The translations under genes and the position numbers were made by a program. A stretch of 64,000 nt of DNA, from NCBI RefSeq assembly GCF_017875465.1, contig NZ_JAGGMQ010000001.1, positions 4,650,001-4,714,000 on the forward strand. The letters run 5' to 3'. Origin of the DNA: Winslowiella toletana. GTDB taxonomy: Bacteria; Pseudomonadota; Gammaproteobacteria; Enterobacterales; Enterobacteriaceae. Under the pieces are notes generated by a model. That model saw nothing but the letters and a program-made list of their open reading frames with translations. It made no database searches and was not told the origin of the DNA. This document shows, in pieces, positions 51,493 to 59,922 of this stretch; position 1 is the stretch's first letter; every line of letters starts with the position of its first letter.

Positions 51493-52329
51493 ATGACAGT
51501 GGCGTTCTCTTCTCTGAATAAATTACTGCGTGGTACGGCGCAAGGCGAACAGCCTGGCGCGGTGTGGCTGGTGGGCGCCGGACCCGGCGATGTTGAACTG
51601 CTGACGGTGAAAGCGCTCAGGCTGATCGAGCAGGCGCAGGTGGTGGTCTACGATCGGCTGGTAAGCGCCGGGATTCTGGCGCTGGCGCCCGCCGGTGCGC
51701 TGTGTATCGATGTCGGCAAAACCCCTGGCTTTCACGGAATGAAACAGTCGCAGATTAATCAGCTGCTGGTGGATTTAGCCCGTGCCGGTCAGCAGGTGAT
51801 TCGCTTAAAAGGTGGCGATCCCTTTATCTTCGGGCGCGGCGGCGAAGAGATGCGCTGGGTACAGCAGGCGGGTATACGCTGCCATGTGGTGCCGGGGATC
51901 ACGGCGGCGACGGGCTGTGCCGCAGCCAGCGGCATTCCGTTAACTCATCGGGGGATGGCGCAGTCGGTGCGTTTTATTACCGGCCATGGCTGCGATGGCA
52001 AACCGCAGCCGGACTGGCAGAGTTTACAGGATCCGCGTCAGACGCTGGTGTTTTATATGGGACTGACCTGGTGCGAAGCATTAAGCCAGCAGCTGATTGC
52101 TCATGGTCGCGATGCGCAAACGCCGGTGGCGATTATTGAGCGCGGCACCCGGCACGATCAGCGAGTCATTATCACCCGCTTAAGCGAACTGGCCAGCTGC
52201 GTGGCACAGCAGCTACCGCAGTCACCGAGTCTGCTGATTGTCGGCGAGGTGGTGACACTGTACCGGCCCGCTTATTCCGCCACCAGTACTTTGACGCCCA
52301 GCGCTTCAAACGCGTTAATCGACAGCTGA
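51493..52329 (+). CDS. cobA: Uroporphyrinogen-III C-methyltransferase (siroheme branch)
   Basis: 278 aa from the ATG at 51493, 12 bases past nasA; GAGG lies upstream. SUMT family: VWLVGAGPGDVELLTVKALR, VIRLKGGDPFIFGRGGEE, VVPGITAATGCAAASGIPLT, VFYMGLTWCEAL, plus QTPVAIIERGTRHDQR. It makes precorrin-2 from uroporphyrinogen III; with the CysG Fe-chelatase elsewhere this gives siroheme for the nitrite reductase. It corresponds to the C-terminal half of CysG. Its last 58 bases overlap the convergent deoR-type gene. Confidence 0.93.
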   Translation: MTVAFSSLNKLLRGTAQGEQPGAVWLVGAGPGDVELLTVKALRLIEQAQVVVYDRLVSAGILALAPAGALCIDVGKTPGFHGMKQSQINQLLVDLARAGQQVIRLKGGDPFIFGRGGEEMRWVQQAGIRCHVVPGITAATGCAAASGIPLTHRGMAQSVRFITGHGCDGKPQPDWQSLQDPRQTLVFYMGLTWCEALSQQLIAHGRDAQTPVAIIERGTRHDQRVIITRLSELASCVAQQLPQSPSLLIVGEVVTLYRPAYSATSTLTPSASNALIDS

Positions 52330-53063
52330 GAGATGCCGCTGTCGGTGATCAGATAGTGGATATCGCTCCAGTCGCAGGGCATGGCAAACATCGACACCTT
52401 ATCGATTTTACTGGAATCGGCCACCACATAGACGGTGCTGGCTGATTTCATCATCGCGGTTTTCACTTTGATATCGGTCTCGCTGGGGAAGCTCAGCCCG
52501 AGGCGCGGTGAGATGCAGGCGGTGGCGAGGAACAGTTTACCGGCCAGCACATTGTCAAAAAATCCGGCGGCTTTTTCACCTGAGGTGGAGAGCGTGGGGA
52601 ATTTAAAGGTGCCGCCGGTAAGCAGGATATTGATCCCCGGCTCGCCGCCCAGCTTCAGCGCGATATTCACTGCGGTAGTGATAACCGACAGCTTTCGAAT
52701 ATGGCTCATATGATTAGCGATTGCGGTAGTGGTGGTGCCGGAATCGAAAATCACCGTATCGCCATTCTCAATATGTTGCGCCGCCAGCCGGCCAATGGCG
52801 TCTTTCGCCTCCAGATGCGTCTGGCGTTCCAGCAGCAGCGCACCGGTATTCTGCCTGCCGGTCATTAAGGTGGCGCCGCCATGATAGCGCTGGACATGCC
52901 CCTGCTGCTGCAGACTGCGCAGATCGGTGCGGATGGTGGCTTCGGTCAGGTTAAAAGCCTCTGTCAGCATTTTTACCGTGACGGTGCCGTCCTCCCGAAT
53001 CATCTCCAGGATCTTATCGCGGCGTTGCTGCATATCAGCCAGCTGTTCACTTTTGCTTTTCAA
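52272..53063 (-). CDS. DeoR-family transcriptional regulator
   Basis: 263 aa. HTH region RRDKILEMIREDGTVTVKML and EATIRTDLRSLQQQGHVQRY followed by HGGA, then the DeoR sugar-phosphate sensor domain (DTVIFDSGTTTTAIANHM; VNIALKLGGEPGINILLTGG; VYVVADSSKIDKVSMF). TTG start at 53063 with GGGAG 8 bases upstream; an internal Met at residue 11 is an alternative. Divergent from the sugar/polyol cluster, so it most likely represses that cluster until a phosphorylated sugar or polyol binds. Its 3' end overlaps cobA by 58 bases. Confidence 0.9.
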   Translation of the reverse strand: MKSKSEQLADMQQRRDKILEMIREDGTVTVKMLTEAFNLTEATIRTDLRSLQQQGHVQRYHGGATLMTGRQNTGALLLERQTHLEAKDAIGRLAAQHIENGDTVIFDSGTTTTAIANHMSHIRKLSVITTAVNIALKLGGEPGINILLTGGTFKFPTLSTSGEKAAGFFDNVLAGKLFLATACISPRLGLSFPSETDIKVKTAMMKSASTVYVVADSSKIDKVSMFAMPCDWSDIHYLITDSGISQLSINAFEALGVKVLVAE

Positions 53064-53422
53064 TCGAAATACTCCCTTTTCCTGATTGTCGCGCTCAGGC
53101 TCGGCTCAGTCGCTATTACTGCAGCAAATATTAACGCCGCTGGTGAGTTAAAGCGAGATGGCTTTAATGCACATAACGCTTTCGTTCGAAAATGTTATGG
53201 ATGAAATGCGATTGATTTATCACGCTTTTCACGCTTATTTTTCCATATGGTCTGTTTTTGGAATTATCACTATGCTAATAAATCAGTGGTTTAACAGCAG
53301 TTGTGGTTTTTATTTGAACTATGATCTGCGCCACAAACCATTAACAATCGATAGCGTATATTTTTATTCGAAAATCAATAGAGCCGTTTCGTCAGTAGTG
53401 CCAGAGCATAAGGAGAGCCGGG
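53064..53422. promoter_or_regulatory. Divergent promoter/operator region of the DeoR-controlled cluster
   Basis: 359 AT-rich bases without a credible gene (an open plus frame at 53158-53430 has no family features and overlaps the next gene). The motif TTCGAAAAT occurs at 53185-53193 and 53367-53375, and a related TCGAAAT sits next to the deoR start (53064-53070). These are candidate operators for the DeoR protein, as its family often uses several spaced copies. Confidence 0.45.
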
Positions 53423-54220
53423 ATGAGTAGTGAATACGATGTCAGTCTGCGTTACGGCGTGGATATCAATCTTGATTTGAGCGGAAAAGTGGCGGTGGTC
53501 ACCGGTGGCCTCGGCGGCATTGCGATGGCCAGTAATCAGATGCTGCTGGCGAAGGGCGCCAGCCTTGCACTGCTCTATCCGGCATTTGAGCAGGATAAAG
53601 TGGCGGAAATCGCCGCACAATTCGATACCGCCCGCGTGCTGTTTGTTTCCTGCGACGTCACCGATCCCGCTTCGGTGGAGGACGCTTTCCGTCAGGTGGT
53701 CGCCCACTATGGTCATCTGGATATTCTGCTGAACTGCGCGGGCTATGTAATGTTACAGCCGGTACTGGAGACCGAGTTTGCCGAGTGGCAAAAACAGCTT
53801 GCCGTCAATCTGACCGGTCCCTTCCTCTGCTCGCAGGCGGCGGCCAGGCAGATGATTGCCGCCGGTCGCGGCGGCAAAATCATCAATATCGCCTCACAGG
53901 CGGCTTCCATCGCCATCGATAACCATGTGGCCTACACCTCAGCGAAAGCCGGGCTGCTGGGCATGACCAAAGTGATGGCGAAAGAGTTTGCGCCGCACAA
54001 AATCAACGTTAACACCCTGTCACCGACCGTAGTGCTGACGCCAATGGGTGAAAAAGCCTGGCGCGGTGAGAAGGGGGAAGCCATGAAAAAATTAATTCCA
54101 CTCGGCCGCTTCGCCTTTACGGACGAGATCGCCGCAGCGGTGCTGTTTTTCGCCAGCAACGGCAGTGACATGATCACCGGCGCCGATCTGATGATCGATG
54201 GCGGTTTCACCATTTGGTAA
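53423..54220 (+). CDS. Short-chain dehydrogenase/reductase of a sugar/polyol cluster (first of two)
   Basis: 265 aa classical SDR: cofactor motif VTGGLGGI (the usual TGxxxGIG slightly changed), NCAG, catalytic Ser in IASQAAS, and YTSAK as YxxxK. The preference for NAD(H) is suggested by the family (GolD/sorbitol dehydrogenase-like polyol oxidising SDRs). AAGGAG precedes the ATG. The gene is followed by a hairpin and a REP-like repeat before the transporter genes, so its transcript level may differ from theirs. Substrate probably a polyol or sugar imported by the adjacent ABC system. Confidence 0.87.
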   Translation: MSSEYDVSLRYGVDINLDLSGKVAVVTGGLGGIAMASNQMLLAKGASLALLYPAFEQDKVAEIAAQFDTARVLFVSCDVTDPASVEDAFRQVVAHYGHLDILLNCAGYVMLQPVLETEFAEWQKQLAVNLTGPFLCSQAAARQMIAAGRGGKIINIASQAASIAIDNHVAYTSAKAGLLGMTKVMAKEFAPHKINVNTLSPTVVLTPMGEKAWRGEKGEAMKKLIPLGRFAFTDEIAAAVLFFASNGSDMITGADLMIDGGFTIW

Positions 54221-54224
54221 TCAA

Positions 54225-54248
54225 AAGGGAGCCGAGAACGGCTCCCTT
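54225..54248 (+). terminator. Hairpin after the first SDR gene (attenuator or weak terminator)
   Basis: AAGGGAGCCG / CGGCTCCCTT around AGAA. Only two T follow, so it is likely a partial terminator or RNA-stabilising hairpin within the operon. Confidence 0.5.
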
Positions 54249-54257
54249 ACAAAACCC

Positions 54258-54282
54258 GTAGGGGCGGCATTCTCGCCGCCCG
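54258..54282. repeat. Dispersed REP-like palindrome, copy 2
   Basis: GTAGGGGCGGCATTCTCGCC..., arms GGGCGGC / GCCGCCC; identical to the copy at 28760-28784 except for one loop base. Lies between the first SDR gene and the solute-binding protein gene. Confidence 0.75.
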
Positions 54283-54338
54283 CGTAAGCACCAGAACATC
54301 GTTTTACCCTGCATATAACAAATAGAGAGAACATCATC

Positions 54339-55274
54339 ATGAAAACGCGTTTATTGCTGTTAGCCGTTGCCACGGCTTGTAGTTTCTCCCCGGCGCTGTT
54401 CGCCGCGGAGAAAGGCACCATTATGATTATGGTTAACTCACTGGATAACCCTTATTACGCCTCTGAAGCCAAAGGCGCCAACCTGAAGGCGCAGGAGCTG
54501 GGGTATAAAACCTCGGTGCTTTCGCATGGCGAAGATGTGAAGAAGCAAAGCGAATTAATCGATGCTGCCATTGGTAAAAAAGTCCAGGGCATTGTGCTGG
54601 ATAACGCTGACTCCACCGCCAGCGTGGCGGCGATCAAAAAAGCCAAAGATGCCGGTATCCCGGTAGTGCTGATCAACCGTGAAATCCCGGTTGACGATGT
54701 GGCGCTGGTGCAAATTACCCATAACAACTTCCAGGCGGGTTCCGATGTCGCCAACGTGTTTGTCGAGAAGATGGGCGAGAAGGGCAAATATGCCGAGCTG
54801 ACTTGTAACCTCGCAGATAACAACTGTGTGACGCGATCCAAATCCTTCCACCAGGTGCTGGATCAATACGCCGATATGCAGAGCGTGGCGCGCCAGGATG
54901 CTAAGGGGACGCTGATTGACGGTAAACGCATTATGGACAGTATTCTGCAGGCACATCCGGATGTGAAAGGGGTGATCTGTGGTAACGGTCCGGTGGCGCT
55001 GGGGGCGATTGCCGCGCTGAAAGCGGCTGGCCGTGACGATGTGGTGGTGGTGGGTATCGATGGCAGCAACGACGAACGTGAAGCGGTCAAAGCCGGCACG
55101 CTGAAAGCTACCGTGATGTTGCAGGCGCAGGCGATTGCCGCGCAGGGTGTGACCGACCTCGATAACTTTATCCAGAAAGGCGCCAAACCCGAGAAACAGC
55201 GCGTGATGTTTCGCGGCATCCTGATTACGCCGGAGAATGCCAGCAAGGTTCAGGACTTTAACTTTAAGTCGTAA
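54339..55274 (+). CDS. RbsB-like sugar ABC transporter substrate-binding protein
   Basis: 311 aa. Sec signal peptide (MKTRLLLLAVATACSFSPAL to about residue 23), then a periplasmic-binding-protein type 1 fold: IMVNSLDNPYYASEAKGANL, VQGIVLDNADSTASVAAIKK, IPVVLINREIP, and VVVGIDGSNDEREAVKAG. Resembles ribose/xylitol/erythritol-type binders; which sugar or polyol cannot be read from sequence. It is followed by a strong intercistronic hairpin, a usual way to keep binding-protein mRNA in excess. Confidence 0.88.
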   Translation: MKTRLLLLAVATACSFSPALFAAEKGTIMIMVNSLDNPYYASEAKGANLKAQELGYKTSVLSHGEDVKKQSELIDAAIGKKVQGIVLDNADSTASVAAIKKAKDAGIPVVLINREIPVDDVALVQITHNNFQAGSDVANVFVEKMGEKGKYAELTCNLADNNCVTRSKSFHQVLDQYADMQSVARQDAKGTLIDGKRIMDSILQAHPDVKGVICGNGPVALGAIAALKAAGRDDVVVVGIDGSNDEREAVKAGTLKATVMLQAQAIAAQGVTDLDNFIQKGAKPEKQRVMFRGILITPENASKVQDFNFKS

Positions 55275-55293
55275 CCTGTGACCCATTGCTGTC

Positions 55294-55312
55294 GCGCCCG
55301 CCTCGCGGGCGC
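55294..55312 (+). repeat. Intercistronic hairpin after the binding-protein gene
   Basis: Perfect 8-base stem GCGCCCGC / GCGGGCGC with a CTC loop, just before the ribosome site of the next gene. No T tract: a likely mRNA 3'-end stabiliser that raises binding-protein expression above the rest of the operon. Confidence 0.6.
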
Positions 55313-55326
55313 AAAGGAGAGTAACG

Positions 55327-55938
55327 ATGTTCAGAAGTGTCTGGCTGACGATTGCCGCACTGGCCTTAGGTGGCTGCCGTATCGTGTCCCAGCAGGAGCT
55401 GGCCGCATTAAAAAATCCGCCGAACCCGAAGATGGCGGATGTTCATCAGGTGTTTCAGCAAAAAATCATTCCGCAACTGGCCAGCGAGGCGAAACCGCTT
55501 GATGCGCTGATGAAAGATCTGGCGGCGGCGAAGGATTTTGACAGCGCCTGCCAGGCATTCGGTTATCGCGCGCAGGCGGAGAATCCGTGTGTGTTTACCG
55601 TGCTGGTAAAGGGCGCAGTGGAGAACGTCAATACCACCTCGCGCAGCGGCAAGATGACAGTGAAAGATGTCAGCGGTCTCAGTGCGCCAGTACAGATCGG
55701 GCCGATTATTCGCGGCACGGCGCTGCGCGATGCTTATAAAGGCGCAAGTTATCAGGATTTTAACGACCAGGTGCTGTTTGGCGACTATGGCCGCGCGATC
55801 AATAACCAGGCCTCCGACCAGATGAAAACGCTGCAACCGAAAGTGGGCGATAAGCTTGAAGTGGTGGGGGTATTCAGCAGCTGGGATATTCCGCAGACCG
55901 TACCGGATATTACCCCGGCGCGGGTAACGCGTCAGTAA
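55327..55938 (+). CDS. DUF2291-family lipoprotein of sugar ABC operons
   Basis: 203 aa. Lipobox LALGGCR (Cys17) gives an anchored periplasmic lipoprotein. The remainder matches the DUF2291 family, which occurs beside RbsABC-like transporters: IGPIIRGTALRDAYKGASYQ and NDQVLFGDYGRAINNQA. Function unknown; constant association suggests an accessory role in uptake. It lies between binding protein and ATPase genes, 10 bases before the latter. Confidence 0.8.
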   Translation: MFRSVWLTIAALALGGCRIVSQQELAALKNPPNPKMADVHQVFQQKIIPQLASEAKPLDALMKDLAAAKDFDSACQAFGYRAQAENPCVFTVLVKGAVENVNTTSRSGKMTVKDVSGLSAPVQIGPIIRGTALRDAYKGASYQDFNDQVLFGDYGRAINNQASDQMKTLQPKVGDKLEVVGVFSSWDIPQTVPDITPARVTRQ

Positions 55939-55948
55939 GGAGTGAGTG

Positions 55949-57487
55949 ATGGCCCAGATGCAAACCGAGCAGGCGCAACCGGCGGAAGTGATTATCGAGA
56001 CGCAGAATGTGTCGCGCATCTATCCCGGCGTTATCGCTCTCGACCAGGTCAATTACCGCGTCTATCGCAATCAGGTCAATGTGCTGATCGGCGAGAACGG
56101 CGCGGGTAAATCCACCATGATGAAAATGCTGGCCGGGGTGGAAACGCCCTCCTCCGGACAGATTTTCCTCGACGGCGAACCTGTCCAGCTGCACTCCACT
56201 CAGCAGGCGGAAAAACATGGCATCAGCATTATTTTTCAGGAGCTGAACCTGTTTCCCAATATGAATGTGATGGACAACATCTTTATCGGCAATGAGTTTT
56301 TCCAGCGCGGACGGATTAATGAGAAGTATCAGTATCAGCTGGCGAAAGCGCTGCTGGAGCGGCTGGAGCTGGATGTCGACCCCTATGCCTCGCTCGGCGA
56401 ACTGGGTATCGGCCATCAGCAACTGGTGGAGATCGCGCGGGCGCTGTCAAAAGATACCCGGGTACTGATTATGGATGAGCCGACTTCGGCGCTGAGTCAG
56501 TCGGAAGTCAAAGTGCTGTTTAACGTGATTGCGCAGCTGAAGCGACGTGGCGTCACCATTATCTATATCTCACACCGGCTGGAAGAGCTGATGGAGATTG
56601 GCGATCACATCACCATTTTTCGCGATGGACGTTTTATCAGCGAGCGCGATGTGCGCGACGCCAGCGTGCCGTGGATTATCGAGCAGATGGTTGGCGATAA
56701 GAAAAAGCATTTTGATTACTCCCCGGCCAGCCAGGGCGAAACGGTGCTGGCGGTCAGCGGTCTGACGGCGCTGCATCAGAACGGCGGCTACAAGCTGAAC
56801 GATGTCTCATTTACCCTGCGCAAAGGCGAAGTGCTGGGCATTTATGGCCTGCTGGGCGCCGGACGTACCGAGCTGTTTAAAGGGGTGATTGGCCTGATGC
56901 ACTGTCAGAGCGGCAGCGTCACGCTGAATGGCCAGTCGCTGGCGAAATACAATTTTCAGCAGCGGCTTAAGCGCGGTATTGCGCTGGTGCCGGAAGATCG
57001 TCAGGGCGAAGGGGTGATCCAGCTGATGTCGATCAAAACCAATATGACCCTCTCCGATGTCAGCCTGCGCGCATTTTATCGCGCACTGGCGCTGCTGCGG
57101 CCCGGCAAAGAGCAGAGCCGGGTCAGCGATATGATCCAGCGACTGGCGATCAAAGTCAGTGATGTCGAGTTGCCGATCACGTCCCTGAGCGGCGGCAATC
57201 AGCAGAAAGTGGTGCTGGGTAAGGCATTAATGACCGGGCCGGAAGTGGTGCTGCTGGATGAGCCGACACGCGGCATCGATGTCGGGGCAAAAACCGATGT
57301 TTACCACCTGATTGGTTCGATGGCGCATCAGGGGCTGGCGGTGATGTTCTCCTCTTCCGAACTGGATGAAGTGATGGCGCTGGCCGACCGCATTTTAGTG
57401 ATGGCCGATGGCAGGATCACCGCCGATTTACCGCGCGCCGAGGCGACGCGCGAAATGCTGATAGCGGCGTCAACGCCGCATGACTGA
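55949..57487 (+). CDS. Sugar ABC transporter ATP-binding protein (RbsA-like, two domains)
   Basis: 512 aa from the ATG at 55949 (AAGGAG 6 bases upstream; a GTG at 55946 is closer to it). Two fused ATPase domains: first with Walker A IGENGAGKSTMMKMLAG and Walker B VLIMDEPTSAL; second with the degenerate YGLLGAGRTELFKG loop, signature LSGGNQQKVVLGKALM, and VVLLDEPTRGIDVGAK. This is the carbohydrate-uptake CUT2 arrangement. Confidence 0.95.
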   Translation: MAQMQTEQAQPAEVIIETQNVSRIYPGVIALDQVNYRVYRNQVNVLIGENGAGKSTMMKMLAGVETPSSGQIFLDGEPVQLHSTQQAEKHGISIIFQELNLFPNMNVMDNIFIGNEFFQRGRINEKYQYQLAKALLERLELDVDPYASLGELGIGHQQLVEIARALSKDTRVLIMDEPTSALSQSEVKVLFNVIAQLKRRGVTIIYISHRLEELMEIGDHITIFRDGRFISERDVRDASVPWIIEQMVGDKKKHFDYSPASQGETVLAVSGLTALHQNGGYKLNDVSFTLRKGEVLGIYGLLGAGRTELFKGVIGLMHCQSGSVTLNGQSLAKYNFQQRLKRGIALVPEDRQGEGVIQLMSIKTNMTLSDVSLRAFYRALALLRPGKEQSRVSDMIQRLAIKVSDVELPITSLSGGNQQKVVLGKALMTGPEVVLLDEPTRGIDVGAKTDVYHLIGSMAHQGLAVMFSSSELDEVMALADRILVMADGRITADLPRAEATREMLIAASTPHD

Positions 57488-57506
57488 CCGCGCTGAGGAT
57501 AATAAG

Positions 57507-58550
57507 ATGAACCAGAAATACCTGCTTTACATGTACTTACTTAAAGCGCGCACCTTTATCGCCCTGTTAATCGTGATTGGTTTCTTTAGCATTATGGTGC
57601 CGAACTTTCTTACCACCTCAAACCTGCTGATTATGACGCAACACGTGGCGATTACCGGCCTGCTGGCCATCGGCATGACGCTGGTGATCCTCACCGGCGG
57701 TATCGATCTGTCGGTCGGGGCGGTGGCGGGGATTTGCGGCATGGTGGCGGGCGCTCTGCTGACCAACGGCATTCCGCTGTGGGGCGGCAATATTCTGTTC
57801 CTTAATGTGCCCGAGGTGATCCTGCTGGTGGCGGTGTTCGGTGTACTGATTGGCCTGGTCAATGGCGCGGTGATCACCCGCCTGGGCGTCGCACCCTTTA
57901 TCTGTACGCTCGGCATGATGTATGTGGCGCGTGGCGCGGCGCTGCTGTTTAACGACGGCAGCACCTATGCCAACCTGGTCGGCCTTGATGCACTGGGCAA
58001 TACCGGTTTTGCGATTCTCGGTTCCGGCACGGTATTCGGCGTCTATATCCCCATCTGGCTGATGCTGGGATTTCTGCTGCTGGGTCTGTATCTGACGCGT
58101 AAAACCCCGCTGGGGCGCTATATCTACGCCACTGGCGGCAATGAATCCGCCGCGCGCCTCGCCGGTGTGCCGATTATCAAAGTGAAAGTGTTTGTATATG
58201 GCTTCTCCGGGCTGTGCGCCGCGCTGGTCGGGCTGGTGGTGGCCTCACAGCTGCAAACCGCCCATCCGATGACCGGCAATATGTTCGAGATGGACGCCAT
58301 CGGCGCCACGGTGCTGGGCGGCACCGCGCTGGCGGGCGGACGTGGCCGGGTTTCCGGCTCGATTATTGGCGCCTTTGTTATCGTTTTTCTTGCCGACGGC
58401 ATGGTGATGATGGGCGTCAGTGACTTCTGGCAGATGGTGATTAAAGGCCTGGTGATTGTCACCGCAGTGGTGATCGACCAGTTCCAGCAGCGTTTACAAA
58501 GTAAGGTGGTGTTAATGCGTCGCCATGAAATTAAACAGCAGGCAGCGTGA
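57507..58550 (+). CDS. Sugar ABC transporter permease (RbsC-like)
   Basis: 347 aa from the ATG at 57507, with GAGG 9 bases upstream; an ATG at 57480, overlapping the ATPase gene, would give 356 aa. CUT2 permease features: LLAIGMTLVILTGGIDLSVG, NGAVITRLGVAPFICTLG, and ATVLGGTALAGGRGRVSGSI, with 8-10 membrane helices. It works with the ATPase and binding protein upstream. Confidence 0.93.
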   Translation: MNQKYLLYMYLLKARTFIALLIVIGFFSIMVPNFLTTSNLLIMTQHVAITGLLAIGMTLVILTGGIDLSVGAVAGICGMVAGALLTNGIPLWGGNILFLNVPEVILLVAVFGVLIGLVNGAVITRLGVAPFICTLGMMYVARGAALLFNDGSTYANLVGLDALGNTGFAILGSGTVFGVYIPIWLMLGFLLLGLYLTRKTPLGRYIYATGGNESAARLAGVPIIKVKVFVYGFSGLCAALVGLVVASQLQTAHPMTGNMFEMDAIGATVLGGTALAGGRGRVSGSIIGAFVIVFLADGMVMMGVSDFWQMVIKGLVIVTAVVIDQFQQRLQSKVVLMRRHEIKQQAA

Positions 58551-58575
58551 TGGCCACCCTCAACAGGAGCAGAAT

Positions 58576-59376
58576 ATGAAGCGTGATTTTAGCGGGAAAA
58601 CGGTGGTGATCACCGGTGCCTGCCGTGGCATTGGCGCCGGGATTGCAGAGCGTTTTGCCGGGGATGGCGCCCGGCTGGTAATGGTTTCTAATGATGGTGA
58701 GCGGGTGCAGGCGACGGCAGAAAAACTGCGCGCGCAGTATGGCGCGGAGATTCTGGCGCTACAGGTTGATGTGACCGATGAAGCGCAGGTGCAGGCGCTG
58801 TATCAGCAGGCGGCAGAGAAGTTCGGCAGCATCGATGTTTCGATTCAGAATGCCGGGGTGATCACCATTGCAACTTACGACACTATGCCAAAAGCCGATT
58901 TCGAGCGCATCCTCGCGGTGAATACTACCGGCGTCTGGCTCTGCTGCCGCGAAGCGGCGAAATATATGGTGAAGCAGCAGAGCGGCAGCCTGATCAATAC
59001 CTCTTCCGGCCAGGGGCGTCAGGGCTTTATCTATACGCCACACTACGCAGCCAGCAAAATGGGGGTGATCGGCATTACCCAGAGCCTGGCCCATGAGCTG
59101 GCGCCCTGGCATATCACCGTCAATGCCTTCTGCCCGGGAATTATCGAAAGTGAGATGTGGGACTATAACGACCGTGTATGGGGGGAGATTCTCAGCAACG
59201 ACAGCAAACGTTACGGCAAAGGCGAACTGATGGCGGAGTGGGTTGAGGGTATCCCGCTAAAACGCGCCGGGCAGCCGCGCGATGTCGCCGGGCTGGTGGC
59301 GTTTCTGGCGTCCGATGACGCGCGCTATATCACCGGACAGACCATCAATGTCGATGGCGGATTAATTATGTCGTGA
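58576..59376 (+). CDS. Short-chain dehydrogenase/reductase of the sugar/polyol cluster (second)
   Basis: 266 aa from the ATG at 58576 (CAGGAGC upstream; frame open to 58525 inside the permease gene). TGACRGIG cofactor motif, NAG, INTSSGQG, and catalytic YAASK. Resembles polyol dehydrogenases such as sorbitol-6-phosphate or galactitol dehydrogenase type SDRs. A second dehydrogenase in the same operon suggests two oxidation steps or two stereoisomers. No kinase, isomerase or aldolase gene is in the cluster, so the product must feed pathways encoded elsewhere. Confidence 0.87.
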   Translation: MKRDFSGKTVVITGACRGIGAGIAERFAGDGARLVMVSNDGERVQATAEKLRAQYGAEILALQVDVTDEAQVQALYQQAAEKFGSIDVSIQNAGVITIATYDTMPKADFERILAVNTTGVWLCCREAAKYMVKQQSGSLINTSSGQGRQGFIYTPHYAASKMGVIGITQSLAHELAPWHITVNAFCPGIIESEMWDYNDRVWGEILSNDSKRYGKGELMAEWVEGIPLKRAGQPRDVAGLVAFLASDDARYITGQTINVDGGLIMS

Positions 59377-59922
59377 TCAGTTACTGTAACGACCAATAAT
59401 CCCGGCCGCGCCGAGGGCGTGGCCTTTAAGTTTTGCCAGCAACGCTTCGCGGGTTAAACCATGTTGCAAGCCGCTGGCGGGCAGGTCGGTGGCAATCAGC
59501 GTAAACACATAGTGGTGTGCGCCGCTGCCTGCCGGTGGACAGGGGCCATGGTAGCGGTCATTCCCCGGGGTGTTTTTACCGCCGGTATAGCCGGTGCCCG
59601 CGGTAAGCTCACCCTGTGCAAAGCTGCTGCGCTCAGCGGGAATGTTATAGGCCACCAGATGCGACACGCCAAGACCTTTGGCGCCTTCCGGATCAAACAC
59701 CAGTAACGCGAAACTTTTGGTGCCCTGCGGCGCACTGCTCCAGCTAAGCGCCGGTGAGACGTTTTTGCCGGTGCAGCTGGCATTGCCTGGCGTGGCGCCG
59801 GCAAATTGTTGCGCCAGCAGCGCATTATCAGAAAAGTCCGGCGAGCTCAGGCTGAAGACCTGCTCAGCACCCGCGCTGGCGGTGGCCAGCAGCAGGCTGG
59901 CGCAGAGTAGCGTTTTCTTCAT
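59377..59922 (-). CDS. Periplasmic PEBP-family protein (YbhB/YbcL type)
   Basis: 181 aa from the ATG at 59922, which has AAGAGG about 9 bases upstream (a TTG two codons earlier is less likely). Signal peptide MKKTLLCASLLLATASAGAE. Phosphatidylethanolamine-binding-protein motifs: SPALSWSSAPQGTKSFALLV, FDPEGAKGLGVSHLVAYNIP, and YHGPCPPAGSGAHHYVFTL. Exported bacterial PEBP proteins; role unknown. Directly convergent with the second SDR gene (adjacent stop codons). Confidence 0.9.
   Translation of the reverse strand: MKKTLLCASLLLATASAGAEQVFSLSSPDFSDNALLAQQFAGATPGNASCTGKNVSPALSWSSAPQGTKSFALLVFDPEGAKGLGVSHLVAYNIPAERSSFAQGELTAGTGYTGGKNTPGNDRYHGPCPPAGSGAHHYVFTLIATDLPASGLQHGLTREALLAKLKGHALGAAGIIGRYSN

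Noticed and set aside
53158..53430. 90-codon open frame in the deoR/SDR spacer
   Set aside because: AT-rich regulatory DNA with no ribosome site and no recognisable motif; overlaps the next start.
54555..55286. 243-codon open frame opposite the solute-binding-protein gene
   Set aside because: Shadow frame; His/Arg-rich composition typical of the antisense of high-GC genes.
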